DNA from: Micromonospora craterilacus
GTDB taxonomy: Bacteria; Actinomycetota; Actinomycetes; Mycobacteriales; Micromonosporaceae
Direction of reading: 5' to 3'
NCBI RefSeq assembly: GCF_003236315.1
Contig: NZ_POTY01000034.1
Coordinates: 1-36,712, forward strand
DNA length: 36,712 nt
Positions 18,197 to 26,039 of the stretch are shown one piece after another. Below the pieces are notes generated by a model. That model was not told the origin of the DNA. It saw only the letters and a list, made by a program, of their open reading frames with translations, and ran no database searches. Each line of letters starts with the position of its first letter. The stretch's first letter is position 1. The translations under genes and the position numbers were made by a program.

Positions 18197-20308
18197 TCAG
18201 TTGCCGGAGCGGTCCCCGCCGACCCGGTACGCGGTCCGCTCGCTGGGCGGCACGAAGTCGCGTACCGGCTGGTCCCGCAGGCCGAAGGCGAGCGTCTCCG
18301 CCACCGCCTCCACCATGTCGGCCTGCACCTTCGCGCCGACCCCGTCCTGGGGCTCGTCGGGATTGGCCGCCATCATGGCGACCGCCAACTGCGGGGTGAA
18401 GGCCACCACGGTCTCCGTGGCGTACCCCTCGGAGCTGCCGGTCTTGCCGGCCACCGGCCGGCCGAGCTGGCCGCGCAGTCGGGTCGCCGTGCCGCCGTCG
18501 CAGGCGTGGTACATGGACTGGTCGCCGACCGGGCAGCGGGCCGCGTCCGCCGCCGCACGGGCCACGTCGACGTCGAGCACCTGCCGGCAGTCCGGCTGCC
18601 CGGCGGTCACCCGCCGGCCGGCCGCGTCGGTGATCGAGGTGATCGGAGTGGGCGCGCACCAGGTCCCCTCGGCCGCCACTGTGGCGTACGCGCCGGCCAG
18701 GTCCAGCGGGGTGGTGGCGGCCACGCCCAGGGTGAATGGCCCCCACTCGCGTGCGCCGTGCCGGGCCAGCAGCGCGTCGTCCTCGGCCCGCAGCACGATG
18801 CCGAGCCGCTCGGCCATCTCCACCACCCGGTCCGCGCCGATCCGCTCGGTCAGCCAGACGAAGTACGTGTTGACCGAGCGGCCGAACGCCGTCCACATGT
18901 CGTGCTCGCCGCTCATCGACGTGCTGGCGTTCGCCGGGCACCAGTAGCCGCCGCAGCTCGCGTTCCCGCTGACCTTGTAGTCGGTGACGATCCGCGACGG
19001 GGCGTCGAACTGGGTCCGCAGCGGCAGCCCGGCCTCCAGGGCGGCCAGCATGGTGAAGAGCTTGAACGTGGACCCGGCCTGGTACCCGACGATCGTGCCG
19101 CCCCCGGCGACGAGTTGGTTGACGGTGTTCGGGTGGTTCTTCTGCCGAGGCGGGTTGGCCGCCACGCTGTAGACGCGGTTGACCGACATGGCGAGGACCC
19201 GCCCGGTGCCCGGCTGGACCACGGCGGTCGGCGCGGCGAACCGGTTCTTGACGGAGTAGATCCGCTGGACCTGCTCGGTGGTGGCCTCCTGCACGGCCGG
19301 GTCGAGTGAGGTGACGATGCTGAAGCCGCCCCGGCGCAGGGTGCGCTGCCGTTCGTCGACGCTGCCGCCGAAGGCCTGCTGGTCGTTCCACCAGCGGGTG
19401 AACCAGTCGCAGAAGAAGCCCCAGTCGTTGTGCCCCTCGGGCACCGCCGTGCAGTCGTTCGGGGTCTCGTGCGGGCGCAGGTCCAGCGGCTCGGCCTTGG
19501 CGCCGGCCGCCGCCTCCGGGGCGACCTGACCCGACTCGACCATCCGGTCCAGCACGTACGCGCGGCGGGCCGTGGCGGCGTCCGCGTCCCCGTTGATCGG
19601 GTCGTCGGTGTTCGGGGACCGGACCAGCCCGGCCAGCAACGCCGCCTGGGCCAACGTGAGGTCGGCCGGGGAGGTGGAGAAGTAACGCTTGCTGGCGGCG
19701 GCGATGCCGTACGCCCCGGCCCCGAAGTAGGCGATGTTGAGGTACCGGGTCAGGATCTGGTCCTTGGTCAGCTCCCGCTCCAGCGCCAGCGCGTAGCGCA
19801 TCTCCTGAATCTTGCGGGCGGGGTTCACCTCGGTGGCCGCGGCCCGTTGCGCCTCGCTCAGCCGAGGGTCGGTGCTCAGCACGTTACGGACGTACTGCAT
19901 GGTCAACGTGGACGCACCCTGTCGGGTGGAGCCGGCACCCTGGTTGACGGCGAAGGCCCGCACCACACCCCGGAGGTCCACCCCCCGGTGTTCGTGGAAC
20001 CGGATGTCCTCGGCGGCGATGATCGCCTGCCGCATCACCGGCGCCACGTCGTCCAGCGGCACGTCCACCCGGTCCTCCTGGTAGAAGGACGTGATCAGGG
20101 TGGTGCCGTCGTTGGCGTACAGGTTGGACCGCTGGGCCGTCGGTGGCGTACGCAGCGTGCTGGGCAGCTCCGCGTACGGCCCGGAGAGCGACGCGAAGCC
20201 GATGCCGAACACCAGCGCGGCCGGCAGCGCCGCCGTCGCCAGTACCAGGCCGGCCAGCGCGCCGGACAGCAGGACGGTGAACACTTTCGGCAGGATCGCC
20301 CGGGTCAT
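18197..20308 (-). CDS. Bifunctional (class A) penicillin-binding protein
   Basis: Peptidoglycan glycosyltransferase and transpeptidase, 703 aa, with one N-terminal membrane anchor (about 10-40). The glycosyltransferase (GT51) domain has AAEDIRFHEHRGVD with catalytic Glu100, the GASTLTMQYVRN segment, KIQEMRYALALE and RYLNIAYFGAGAYGI. The transpeptidase domain has SxxK at 413-416 (STFK), SxN at 478-480 (SVN) and KTG at 622-624. All catalytic motifs are intact. There is no PASTA or other C-terminal extension; the tail is short. ATG at 20308 has GGGGAGAG upstream. It sits between the LMW phosphatase and the glyA region, where Bacillus has no such gene. Confidence 0.95.
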   Translation of the reverse strand: MTRAILPKVFTVLLSGALAGLVLATAALPAALVFGIGFASLSGPYAELPSTLRTPPTAQRSNLYANDGTTLITSFYQEDRVDVPLDDVAPVMRQAIIAAEDIRFHEHRGVDLRGVVRAFAVNQGAGSTRQGASTLTMQYVRNVLSTDPRLSEAQRAAATEVNPARKIQEMRYALALERELTKDQILTRYLNIAYFGAGAYGIAAASKRYFSTSPADLTLAQAALLAGLVRSPNTDDPINGDADAATARRAYVLDRMVESGQVAPEAAAGAKAEPLDLRPHETPNDCTAVPEGHNDWGFFCDWFTRWWNDQQAFGGSVDERQRTLRRGGFSIVTSLDPAVQEATTEQVQRIYSVKNRFAAPTAVVQPGTGRVLAMSVNRVYSVAANPPRQKNHPNTVNQLVAGGGTIVGYQAGSTFKLFTMLAALEAGLPLRTQFDAPSRIVTDYKVSGNASCGGYWCPANASTSMSGEHDMWTAFGRSVNTYFVWLTERIGADRVVEMAERLGIVLRAEDDALLARHGAREWGPFTLGVAATTPLDLAGAYATVAAEGTWCAPTPITSITDAAGRRVTAGQPDCRQVLDVDVARAAADAARCPVGDQSMYHACDGGTATRLRGQLGRPVAGKTGSSEGYATETVVAFTPQLAVAMMAANPDEPQDGVGAKVQADMVEAVAETLAFGLRDQPVRDFVPPSERTAYRVGGDRSGN

Positions 20309-20436
20309 CAGCTCTCCCCGCAGGAGCCGGCAGGACCCTCCCAGAATGGCGCTAATCGCCTTTTCTGCCGCGCTTTTCCCTCAAACCCGGAGGAAATTCG
20401 CACGGGTGGGTGTCACGGCCGGAACCCGACCCGCGG

Positions 20437-21048
20437 TCAGGGCAGCAGGGCCGCCGCGAGCGGATGAACCGTCTCCTCGATCTCGTCGGCCACCCGGCTG
20501 AAGCACTGGTCGCCGCGCCCCCACGGGTCGTCGAGGTCGTCGGTGGGCAGCGGGGTGGTGCCCAGCCGGGCCGCGTGCGCCGCCTCGACCAGCGCCGCGC
20601 CCCGGGCGTAGACCGCCTCCGGGGTCGCCTCGGCCGGCGGCAGCGTGGCCGGATCCAGGCCGGCCAGCAGCCGGCCGAACTCGCCCAGCACGAACGTGCG
20701 GGACGCGGCGTCGGGACGCAGCGCCACCACGTACTCCTGCTGGTCGGCGGTGGCGGTCAGGACCAGGTCGGCCGCGTCGATGTGGTCGGAGCGCAGCTTG
20801 CGCGCGGCGAAGCCGGCGACGCTGCCGCCCCGGGTGGTCACCTGGCGGGCGGCCGGTGGGTTCATCTCCTCACCGGCGTGCCAGCCACCGGTGCCCGCGC
20901 TGTGGCTGTGCAGCAACTCCTCGGCCCGGGCCGGGTCGACGTCACGCCGGGCCAGCCGCTCCCCCACCGCGAGGCCGAGCAGCCGCTCGGCCATCGGCGA
21001 GCGGCAGATGTTTCCCATGCAGACGTGCAGGACGGTGAACGGAGGCAC
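20437..21048 (-). CDS. Low-molecular-weight protein tyrosine phosphatase
   Basis: Cytoplasmic phosphatase of the LMW-PTP family, 203 aa (longer than the usual 150). The active-site P-loop is CMGNICRS with nucleophile Cys10 and Arg16. The residue before the second Cys is Ile14, as in tyrosine phosphatases; the Bacillus neighbour YwlE, a protein-arginine phosphatase, has Thr there, so arginine-phosphatase activity is not predicted. The general acid is probably an Asp in DDLDDPWGRGD. The GTG start follows the sua5 stop without spacing (TGAGTG), and no ribosome-binding site is evident, so it depends on coupling to sua5. Confidence 0.85.
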   Translation of the reverse strand: MPPFTVLHVCMGNICRSPMAERLLGLAVGERLARRDVDPARAEELLHSHSAGTGGWHAGEEMNPPAARQVTTRGGSVAGFAARKLRSDHIDAADLVLTATADQQEYVVALRPDAASRTFVLGEFGRLLAGLDPATLPPAEATPEAVYARGAALVEAAHAARLGTTPLPTDDLDDPWGRGDQCFSRVADEIEETVHPLAAALLP

Positions 21049-21693
21049 TCACGCCACCTGGCTCTCACGCAGGTCCGGCACCACGTCGCGGAGCCGGTCG
21101 AGGTCGATGGCCCCCTCCCGGACGAGCACCGGCACCTCGCCGGTCAGGTCCACGATCGTGCTCGGCACCGGATCCACCGCCGGCCCGGCCTCCAGGTACG
21201 CCCGCACCGAGTAGGCCAGTTGGTCACGCGCCTCGTCGGCGGTGAGCGCGGCCGGCTGGCCGAACTTGTTGGCCGCGGCGACGGCCATCGGGCCGGTCTC
21301 CCGCAGCACCTCCAGCGCCACCGGGTGCAGCGGCATCCGGACCGCCACCGTGCCGCTGTCGTCACCCAGATCCCACCGCAGGCTCGCGGAGTGCTTCACC
21401 AGGATGGTCAGCGCGCCCGGCCAGAACGCCTCGACCAGGTCGCGGGCGGCCGGCGGCAGCGTGTAGACCAGGCCGTCGAGGGTGTGCCGGGAGCCGATCA
21501 GCACCGGTGGTGGCGCGTGCGGCGCGTCCTTGGCGTCCAGCAGCGCCTTGACCGCGTACGGGGTGAAGGCGTCCGCGCCGATCCCGTAGACCGTGTCGGT
21601 CGGCAGGACGACCAGTTCGCCGTTGCGAACCGCCTCGATGGCCGCAGCGATGCCGCGGTCCCGGTCGGCGAGCGACCGGCAGTCGTAGAGCAT
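21049..21693 (-). CDS. Sua5/YrdC/TsaC-family protein with altered signature residues
   Basis: Homologue of L-threonylcarbamoyladenylate synthase, which makes the precursor for t6A37 in tRNA; 214 aa. The fold is clear: LVVLPTDTVYGIGADAF (28-43), FWPGALTILV, GTVAVRMPLHP, STIVDLTG. Two of the four residues of the family KxR...SxN signature are replaced: K55-D-A57 in place of KxR, and A140-A-N142 in place of SxN. Lys55 and Asn142 remain. The family's usual KGRG-type loop is also one residue shorter. It may be a weak or diverged enzyme, with a functional copy elsewhere. ATG at 21693 overlaps the prmC stop (TGATG); an in-frame GTG lies just before it. Confidence 0.85.
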   Translation of the reverse strand: MLYDCRSLADRDRGIAAAIEAVRNGELVVLPTDTVYGIGADAFTPYAVKALLDAKDAPHAPPPVLIGSRHTLDGLVYTLPPAARDLVEAFWPGALTILVKHSASLRWDLGDDSGTVAVRMPLHPVALEVLRETGPMAVAAANKFGQPAALTADEARDQLAYSVRAYLEAGPAVDPVPSTIVDLTGEVPVLVREGAIDLDRLRDVVPDLRESQVA

Positions 21694-22664
21694 CACGAGG
21701 AGCCAGTCTGCCACGTCACGGCCGAGTCCGGTTGCGGGCGGTCCGCCCGGCGGGACGCCGTGGCGAAGCGGGGTCGGCCGGCGAGGTCGTGGTGCTCGGC
21801 GATCGCCGCGTACCGGCCGTCCGCGGCGAGCAGCCTGGGCACCACCGTGCCGTGCGTGTCGTCGTGCTCGACGCCGAGGACGCCACCCGGTCGCAACAGG
21901 GTCGCCGCGCGGTCGACCACCGGCCGGAGCACGGCCAGGCCGTCCGCCCCGCCGAACACCGCCTCCGCCGGGTCGTGCCCGGCCACCTCCGGCGGTACGG
22001 CCACCGCCTGCGGGACATAGGGCGGGTTGCAGAGCAGCACGTCGACCCGGCCGGTCAACTCGGCCAGCAGGTCGGGATCGGTCACGTCCGCCTCGACCAC
22101 CTCGATCGGCCGGTCCCCGGCGGCGACCCGGGCCGCCGCGTTGCGGCGCAGCCAGGACAGCGCGGCGGGCGAGCGTTCCACCGCCACCACCCGGGCGGCC
22201 GGCACCTCCTGAGCCACCGACAACGCGATCGCCCCGGACCCGCTGCACAGATCCACCACCAGCGGCTCGGCGCGGTCGCCGGCCGGGTTCCGCTCGACGG
22301 CCCGGGCCTGCTCGACACCCCAGCCGGCGAGCAGCTCGGTCTCCGGGCGCGGCACGAAGACACCCGGCCCGACGGCCAGCTCCAGATGCCGGAAACCGGC
22401 GCTGCCGGTGAGATGCTGCAACGGCTCGCGCCGGGACCGCCGGGCCACCAGCGCCTGGTAGCGGTCCAACTGCCCGTCGGTGAATCCGTCCGCGAGGGCC
22501 AGCCGCCCGCGCGGCACCTGGAGCACGTACGCGGCCAACAGCTCCGCCTCGGCCCGGGCGGAGGCGACCCCGGCGTCGGCGAGGCCGCGAGCGGCCCGGG
22601 CCACCACGGGAGAGGGACGGTGTCGTCTCGTCCCTTCGGACGGGTGTTGCGGCACAGAGGTCAC
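21693..22664 (-). CDS. prmC: Release factor glutamine methyltransferase (N5-glutamine, SAM-dependent)
   Basis: Methylates the glutamine of the GGQ motif of release factors RF1 and RF2. The 323-aa protein has the N-terminal helical domain, VFVPRPETELL, SAM-binding VVDLCSGSGAIALSVA, and the catalytic NPPYVP motif followed by DPAEAVFGGADGL. The substrate gene prfA lies nearby, with a GGDEF gene between. The start is GTG at 22664; a CATGAT box (22671-22676) lies 6 nt before it, so it may be leaderless. It heads the prmC-sua5-phosphatase operon. Confidence 0.93.
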   Translation of the reverse strand: MTSVPQHPSEGTRRHRPSPVVARAARGLADAGVASARAEAELLAAYVLQVPRGRLALADGFTDGQLDRYQALVARRSRREPLQHLTGSAGFRHLELAVGPGVFVPRPETELLAGWGVEQARAVERNPAGDRAEPLVVDLCSGSGAIALSVAQEVPAARVVAVERSPAALSWLRRNAAARVAAGDRPIEVVEADVTDPDLLAELTGRVDVLLCNPPYVPQAVAVPPEVAGHDPAEAVFGGADGLAVLRPVVDRAATLLRPGGVLGVEHDDTHGTVVPRLLAADGRYAAIAEHHDLAGRPRFATASRRADRPQPDSAVTWQTGSS

Positions 22665-22738
22665 GCGATAATCATGAATCGTCGCGGTGCACGTGCATAC
22701 GCCGGTGCAGCCAGCGACACACCGACGGGAGGTCGCGG

Positions 22739-24286
22739 GTGGGCTGGCTCGGCCGGGTCGATGACCAGGTTGACGCCCTGACGAAGGCGCGGGCGTTGCA
22801 GGAGATGAGCCGCTCGACCGAGGCGTACACGATCCTGGAGCGGGTGCTGCGCGGCACCCGGGACCCGCACGCCCGGGCCGACGCGCTCGTACAGCGCCTC
22901 TCCGCGCTGATCAACCTCGGCCGGACCGCCGAGTACACCCGGGCCATCGAGGAGGCGTCCGCCGCGGTCCGCGACCTCGCCGAGCCCTACCTGCACGGGC
23001 ACCTCAACGCGTTGGCCGCGCTGGCCGCACACCATCAGGGCGCGCTGGACCGCTGCGTCACGCACCTGGTGAAGGCCGCGCGGGCGTTGGGCGCGGTGGA
23101 CGACCCGGACCGGGACACCGCGTGGGGCTGGCACGACCTGGCGATGGCCTACTCCTACCTGAGCTTCCACGGGTACGCGCTCGGTGCGATCGAGCGCGCC
23201 CGACAGCTCGGCACCGCCGCCGGGATTCCCGAGGAGACGTTCGCCGCCCCGGGCATCCGGCTGCGCAACGCGGTCGCCCTGGACCACACCGGCGACAGCG
23301 ACGGCTGCCTGCGCGTACTGCGGGACGTCGCCACCGACCTGGACCGGTTCGTGGCCGTCGGGCGCGCCGACCAGCTGCGGCCCAGCAGCCTCGCCGCCTA
23401 CGGTTACGCGGCGGCCCGCCGGGCGGCGCTCGGTGACACCGTCGCCGCCCCGGGCACGGATCCGGCCCGGCTGCTCGGGCACGGCGCGGACAGCGCCCGC
23501 GCCCGCGACATGCGCCAGCTGGGTCAGGTCTGCCTGGCCATCGCCATCGGACGGCCGATCGAGGCGGTCACCCGGCTGGACGCCGTCCTGGTCTCCGCCG
23601 AGACGCTCGGTGCGGCCGAGCCGGCCCGGCTGCGCAGCATGGCGCTGGCCCGGGCGGGCGACCACGCGGCCGCACACCGGGCCGACCGGTTGGCCTTCCG
23701 GCTCGCCGCCCAGCGGCACGACCGGCTCCGCGACGTCTACATCGACGGCATCGCGGCCCGGATCGACCACGAGGAGATGCGCCGCGAGGCGGCCCGGTTC
23801 GAGGGCGAGGCGCTGACCGACCCGTTGACCGGGCTGCCGAACCGACGCCGGCTGGAGCGCTACATCGCCGCGGTGGTCGCTCGCGGTGAGCGCGTGGTGA
23901 TCGGCGTCTGTGACCTGGACGGGTTCAAGGCGGTCAACACCCGCCACGGCCACCACTCGGGGGACCTGGTCCTCCAGCGGGTCGCCGGGGTGATCAACAG
24001 GGTGATGCGCCGGGGCGACTTCGTGGCCCGCTACGGCGGCGACGAGTTCGTGGTGGTGCTGCCCGGGGCGGGGATGGCCGAGGCGGCCGAGGTGGCCCGC
24101 CGCATCGACGCCGCGGTATGCAGCGAGGACTGGGAATCCCTCGTCCCCGGTACGCCGGTCGGCGTCAGCATCGGCTTCTCCGAGGTGGGTGTCGGCGGCC
24201 CCGGCCAGCGGGACGCACTCAGTGCCGCCTTCGAGGCCGCCGACCGCGAGATGCTGCGGACCAAGGTTCGGCCGCGTACCTCCTGA
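22739..24286 (+). CDS. TPR-like repeat protein with GGDEF (diguanylate cyclase) domain
   Basis: Predicted diguanylate cyclase making c-di-GMP from two GTP, 515 aa, soluble with no membrane segment or signal peptide. Residues 15-340 form helical tetratricopeptide-like repeats (pairs of helices such as [19 protein letters not shown] and [24 protein letters not shown]), a likely protein- or ligand-sensing part. The C-terminal GGDEF domain starts at [12 protein letters not shown] (about 360-371), with DLDGFKAVN and an intact active site RYGGDEF (431-437). An inhibitory I-site RxxD (R424-R-G-D427) lies 5 residues before it, so product inhibition is expected. No EAL domain. GTG at 22739 has GGGAGG 6 nt upstream. 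It is inserted between prfA and prmC, divergent from prmC (74 bp) and convergent with prfA (6 bp). Confidence 0.93.
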   Translation: MGWLGRVDDQVDALTKARALQEMSRSTEAYTILERVLRGTRDPHARADALVQRLSALINLGRTAEYTRAIEEASAAVRDLAEPYLHGHLNALAALAAHHQGALDRCVTHLVKAARALGAVDDPDRDTAWGWHDLAMAYSYLSFHGYALGAIERARQLGTAAGIPEETFAAPGIRLRNAVALDHTGDSDGCLRVLRDVATDLDRFVAVGRADQLRPSSLAAYGYAAARRAALGDTVAAPGTDPARLLGHGADSARARDMRQLGQVCLAIAIGRPIEAVTRLDAVLVSAETLGAAEPARLRSMALARAGDHAAAHRADRLAFRLAAQRHDRLRDVYIDGIAARIDHEEMRREAARFEGEALTDPLTGLPNRRRLERYIAAVVARGERVVIGVCDLDGFKAVNTRHGHHSGDLVLQRVAGVINRVMRRGDFVARYGGDEFVVVLPGAGMAEAAEVARRIDAAVCSEDWESLVPGTPVGVSIGFSEVGVGGPGQRDALSAAFEAADREMLRTKVRPRTS

Positions 24287-24292
24287 CCAGGA

Positions 24293-25381
24293 TCAGCGAC
24301 GGGCCAGCTCCGGGTCGCCGGCCAACCGGGCGGCCCGGTCGGCCTCGCCGAGCGCGTCGAGCACGCCGTCCAGGTCTCCGGCCAGCGCCAGGTCGAGGTT
24401 GTACGCGGTGTACCCGATCCGGTGGTCGGTGATCCGGTTCTGCGGGAAGTTGTACGTGCGGATCCGCTCGGAGCGGTCCACCGTGCGTACCTGGGCCTTG
24501 CGGGCGTCCGACGCCGCTGCGTTGGCCTGCTCCTGGGCGGCGGCGAGCAACCGTGCGCGCATGATCCGCATGGCCTGTTCCCGGTTCTGCAACTGGGACT
24601 TCTCGTTCTGGCAGGACACCACGATGCCGGTGGGCAGGTGCGTGATCCGCACCGCCGAGTCGGTGGTGTTCACCGACTGGCCGCCGGGCCCGGACGAGCG
24701 GAACACGTCGATCCGCAGTTCGTTGGGGTCGATGGTGACGTCGACCTCCTCGGCCTCGGGCAGCACCAGCACCCCGGCGGCGCTGGTGTGGATGCGCCCC
24801 TGCGACTCGGTGACCGGGACCCGCTGCACCCGGTGCACGCCGCCCTCCCACTTCAACCGGGACCAGACGCCGTTGCCGCCCTCGGGCACGCCCTTGGTCT
24901 TGATGGCCAGCGAGACGTCCTTGACCCCGCCGAGGTCGGACTCCTGGGCGTCGATCACCTCGGTGAGCCAGCCACGCCGCTCCGCGTACCGGGTGTACAT
25001 GCGCAGCAGGTCGCCGGCGAACAGCGCGGATTCCTCGCCGCCCTCGCCGGCCTTGATCTCGACGATGACGTCCTTGGCGTCGTGCGGGTCGCGCGGGATG
25101 AGCAGCTCAGCCAGCCGTTCCTCCAGCCCCGGCAGGGTCGCCCCGATCGCCTCGGCCTCGCCCGCGAAGGAGGCGTCCTCGGCGGCCAGTTCCCGCGCGG
25201 CGGCCAGATCCGCCCGGGCCTGCTCCAGCTCGGCGGCGGCCTTGTGCAGCGGGACCAGTTCGGCGTACCGGCGACCGACCCGGCGGGCGGTGCCCTGGTC
25301 GGCGTGGATGGCGGGGTCAGCCAGCCGCTTCTCCAGCTCGGCGTACTCGTCGAGGAGGGCGGCCAGGCGCTCACTGCTCAT
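24293..25381 (-). CDS. prfA: Peptide chain release factor 1
   Basis: Recognises UAA and UAG stop codons and triggers peptide release; 362 aa. The anticodon-like PxT tripeptide is P189-V-T191, and the catalytic GGQ is at 233-235 in [15 protein letters not shown]. The acidic N-terminal coiled region and the [14 protein letters not shown] segment are typical. ATG at 25381 has AAGGAG about 10 nt upstream. It follows rpmE on the minus strand but a terminator hairpin lies between, so it may need its own promoter. Confidence 0.97.
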   Translation of the reverse strand: MSSERLAALLDEYAELEKRLADPAIHADQGTARRVGRRYAELVPLHKAAAELEQARADLAAARELAAEDASFAGEAEAIGATLPGLEERLAELLIPRDPHDAKDVIVEIKAGEGGEESALFAGDLLRMYTRYAERRGWLTEVIDAQESDLGGVKDVSLAIKTKGVPEGGNGVWSRLKWEGGVHRVQRVPVTESQGRIHTSAAGVLVLPEAEEVDVTIDPNELRIDVFRSSGPGGQSVNTTDSAVRITHLPTGIVVSCQNEKSQLQNREQAMRIMRARLLAAAQEQANAAASDARKAQVRTVDRSERIRTYNFPQNRITDHRIGYTAYNLDLALAGDLDGVLDALGEADRAARLAGDPELARR

Positions 25382-25431
25382 GCTGGGATCGCTCCTTAGA
25401 GACTGACGGGAAACCCCGGGGCATAGACGGA

Positions 25432-25469
25432 CGACGCCCGCGCCCGGCGGAAACCGGACGCGGGCGTCG
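25432..25469 (-). terminator. Terminator after rpmE
   Basis: An 11-bp perfect outer stem (25432-25442 with 25459-25469) continues with a 4-bp inner stem (25444-25447 with 25454-25457) after one mismatch, loop CGGAAA. It starts 9 bp after the rpmE stop. The minus-strand tail is not T-rich, as often in this group. Confidence 0.75.
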
Positions 25470-25478
25470 AACGAGGAG

Positions 25479-25703
25479 CTACTTGGCCTTCTTGGCCTGA
25501 ACCTTGGCGTACTTCTGCTGGAACTTCGCGACCCGCCCAGCGGTGTCCAGGACGCGCTGCTTGCCGGTGTAGAACGGGTGGCAGGCGCTGCAGGTCTCGA
25601 CGTGGATCGAGCCGCCCTTGGCGGTGCTGCGGGTGGTGAAGGTGCTGCCGCAGGAGCAGGTGACGTCGGTGGTCACGTACTCCGGGTGGATGTTGGGCTT
25701 CAT
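25479..25703 (-). CDS. rpmE: 50S ribosomal protein L31, zinc-binding type
   Basis: Large-subunit ribosomal protein of 74 aa. The ATG at 25703 has GAGG upstream and gives the usual MKPNIHPEY start. Four cysteines in CSCG (16-19) and CSAC (37-40 region, followed by HPFYTGKQ) mark the zinc-containing form, so a zinc-free paralogue may exist elsewhere. The C-terminus is Lys-rich (KVQAKKAK). It lies between rho and prfA as in many Gram-positive genomes. Confidence 0.97.
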   Translation of the reverse strand: MKPNIHPEYVTTDVTCSCGSTFTTRSTAKGGSIHVETCSACHPFYTGKQRVLDTAGRVAKFQQKYAKVQAKKAK

Positions 25704-25985
25704 GTCGCCTCGGTCCTTTCGTGGGTGGTCGCCGGGTCGCCCCCGTCGCGTGGTGCGCGCCGGTTGAGGGCGGGAACCGGAACCGGTGGCCGATTGACCA
25801 GTGTGCCACGGGCGTACGCCAGCCCGGAAATCGGGCCGCACTGCTGGTCCGGCATCGACAACGTACGTCTCGCCTGCCGCATTCCCGCCCCCGCGCCGGG
25901 CATTCACCTGGCCCGGCCGGCCCCTCCGTGTGCCCCGCCCGGGGCACCGACGGCGCACTGTCGCGGGCACCGGTGGTGGTGAAGC
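25704..25985 (-). other. Intergenic region upstream of rpmE, no gene seen
   Basis: With the adjoining rho terminator this makes a 336-bp gap. It should hold the rpmE promoter, but I cannot pick a convincing pair of boxes. A perfect 7-2-7 palindrome TGCCCCGCCCGGGGCA lies at 25931-25946 and could be an operator or a small hairpin. Weakly coding readings run through the gap on both strands without any family resemblance or good ribosome-binding site. Confidence 0.4.
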
Positions 25986-26019
25986 TGAGGGGGCGCAGCC
26001 GAGCGGCTGCGCCCCCTCA
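25986..26019 (-). terminator. Terminator after rho
   Basis: A perfect 15-bp stem (25986-26000 with 26005-26019) with a GAGC tetraloop, 20 bp past the rho stop. It is one of the two strongest hairpins of the window. On the plus strand a TTTT run follows a few bases later; on the minus strand the tail is GCTTCACC. It should end rho transcripts. Confidence 0.85.
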
Positions 26020-26039
26020 TGTCGCTTTTCCGGGGAGGG

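Noticed and set aside
25931..25946. TGCCCCGCCCGGGGCA as a zinc-regulator (Zur) box for rpmE
   Set aside because: It does not resemble the AT-containing Zur palindromes known in actinobacteria, and this L31 is the zinc-containing type, which is not usually Zur-repressed.
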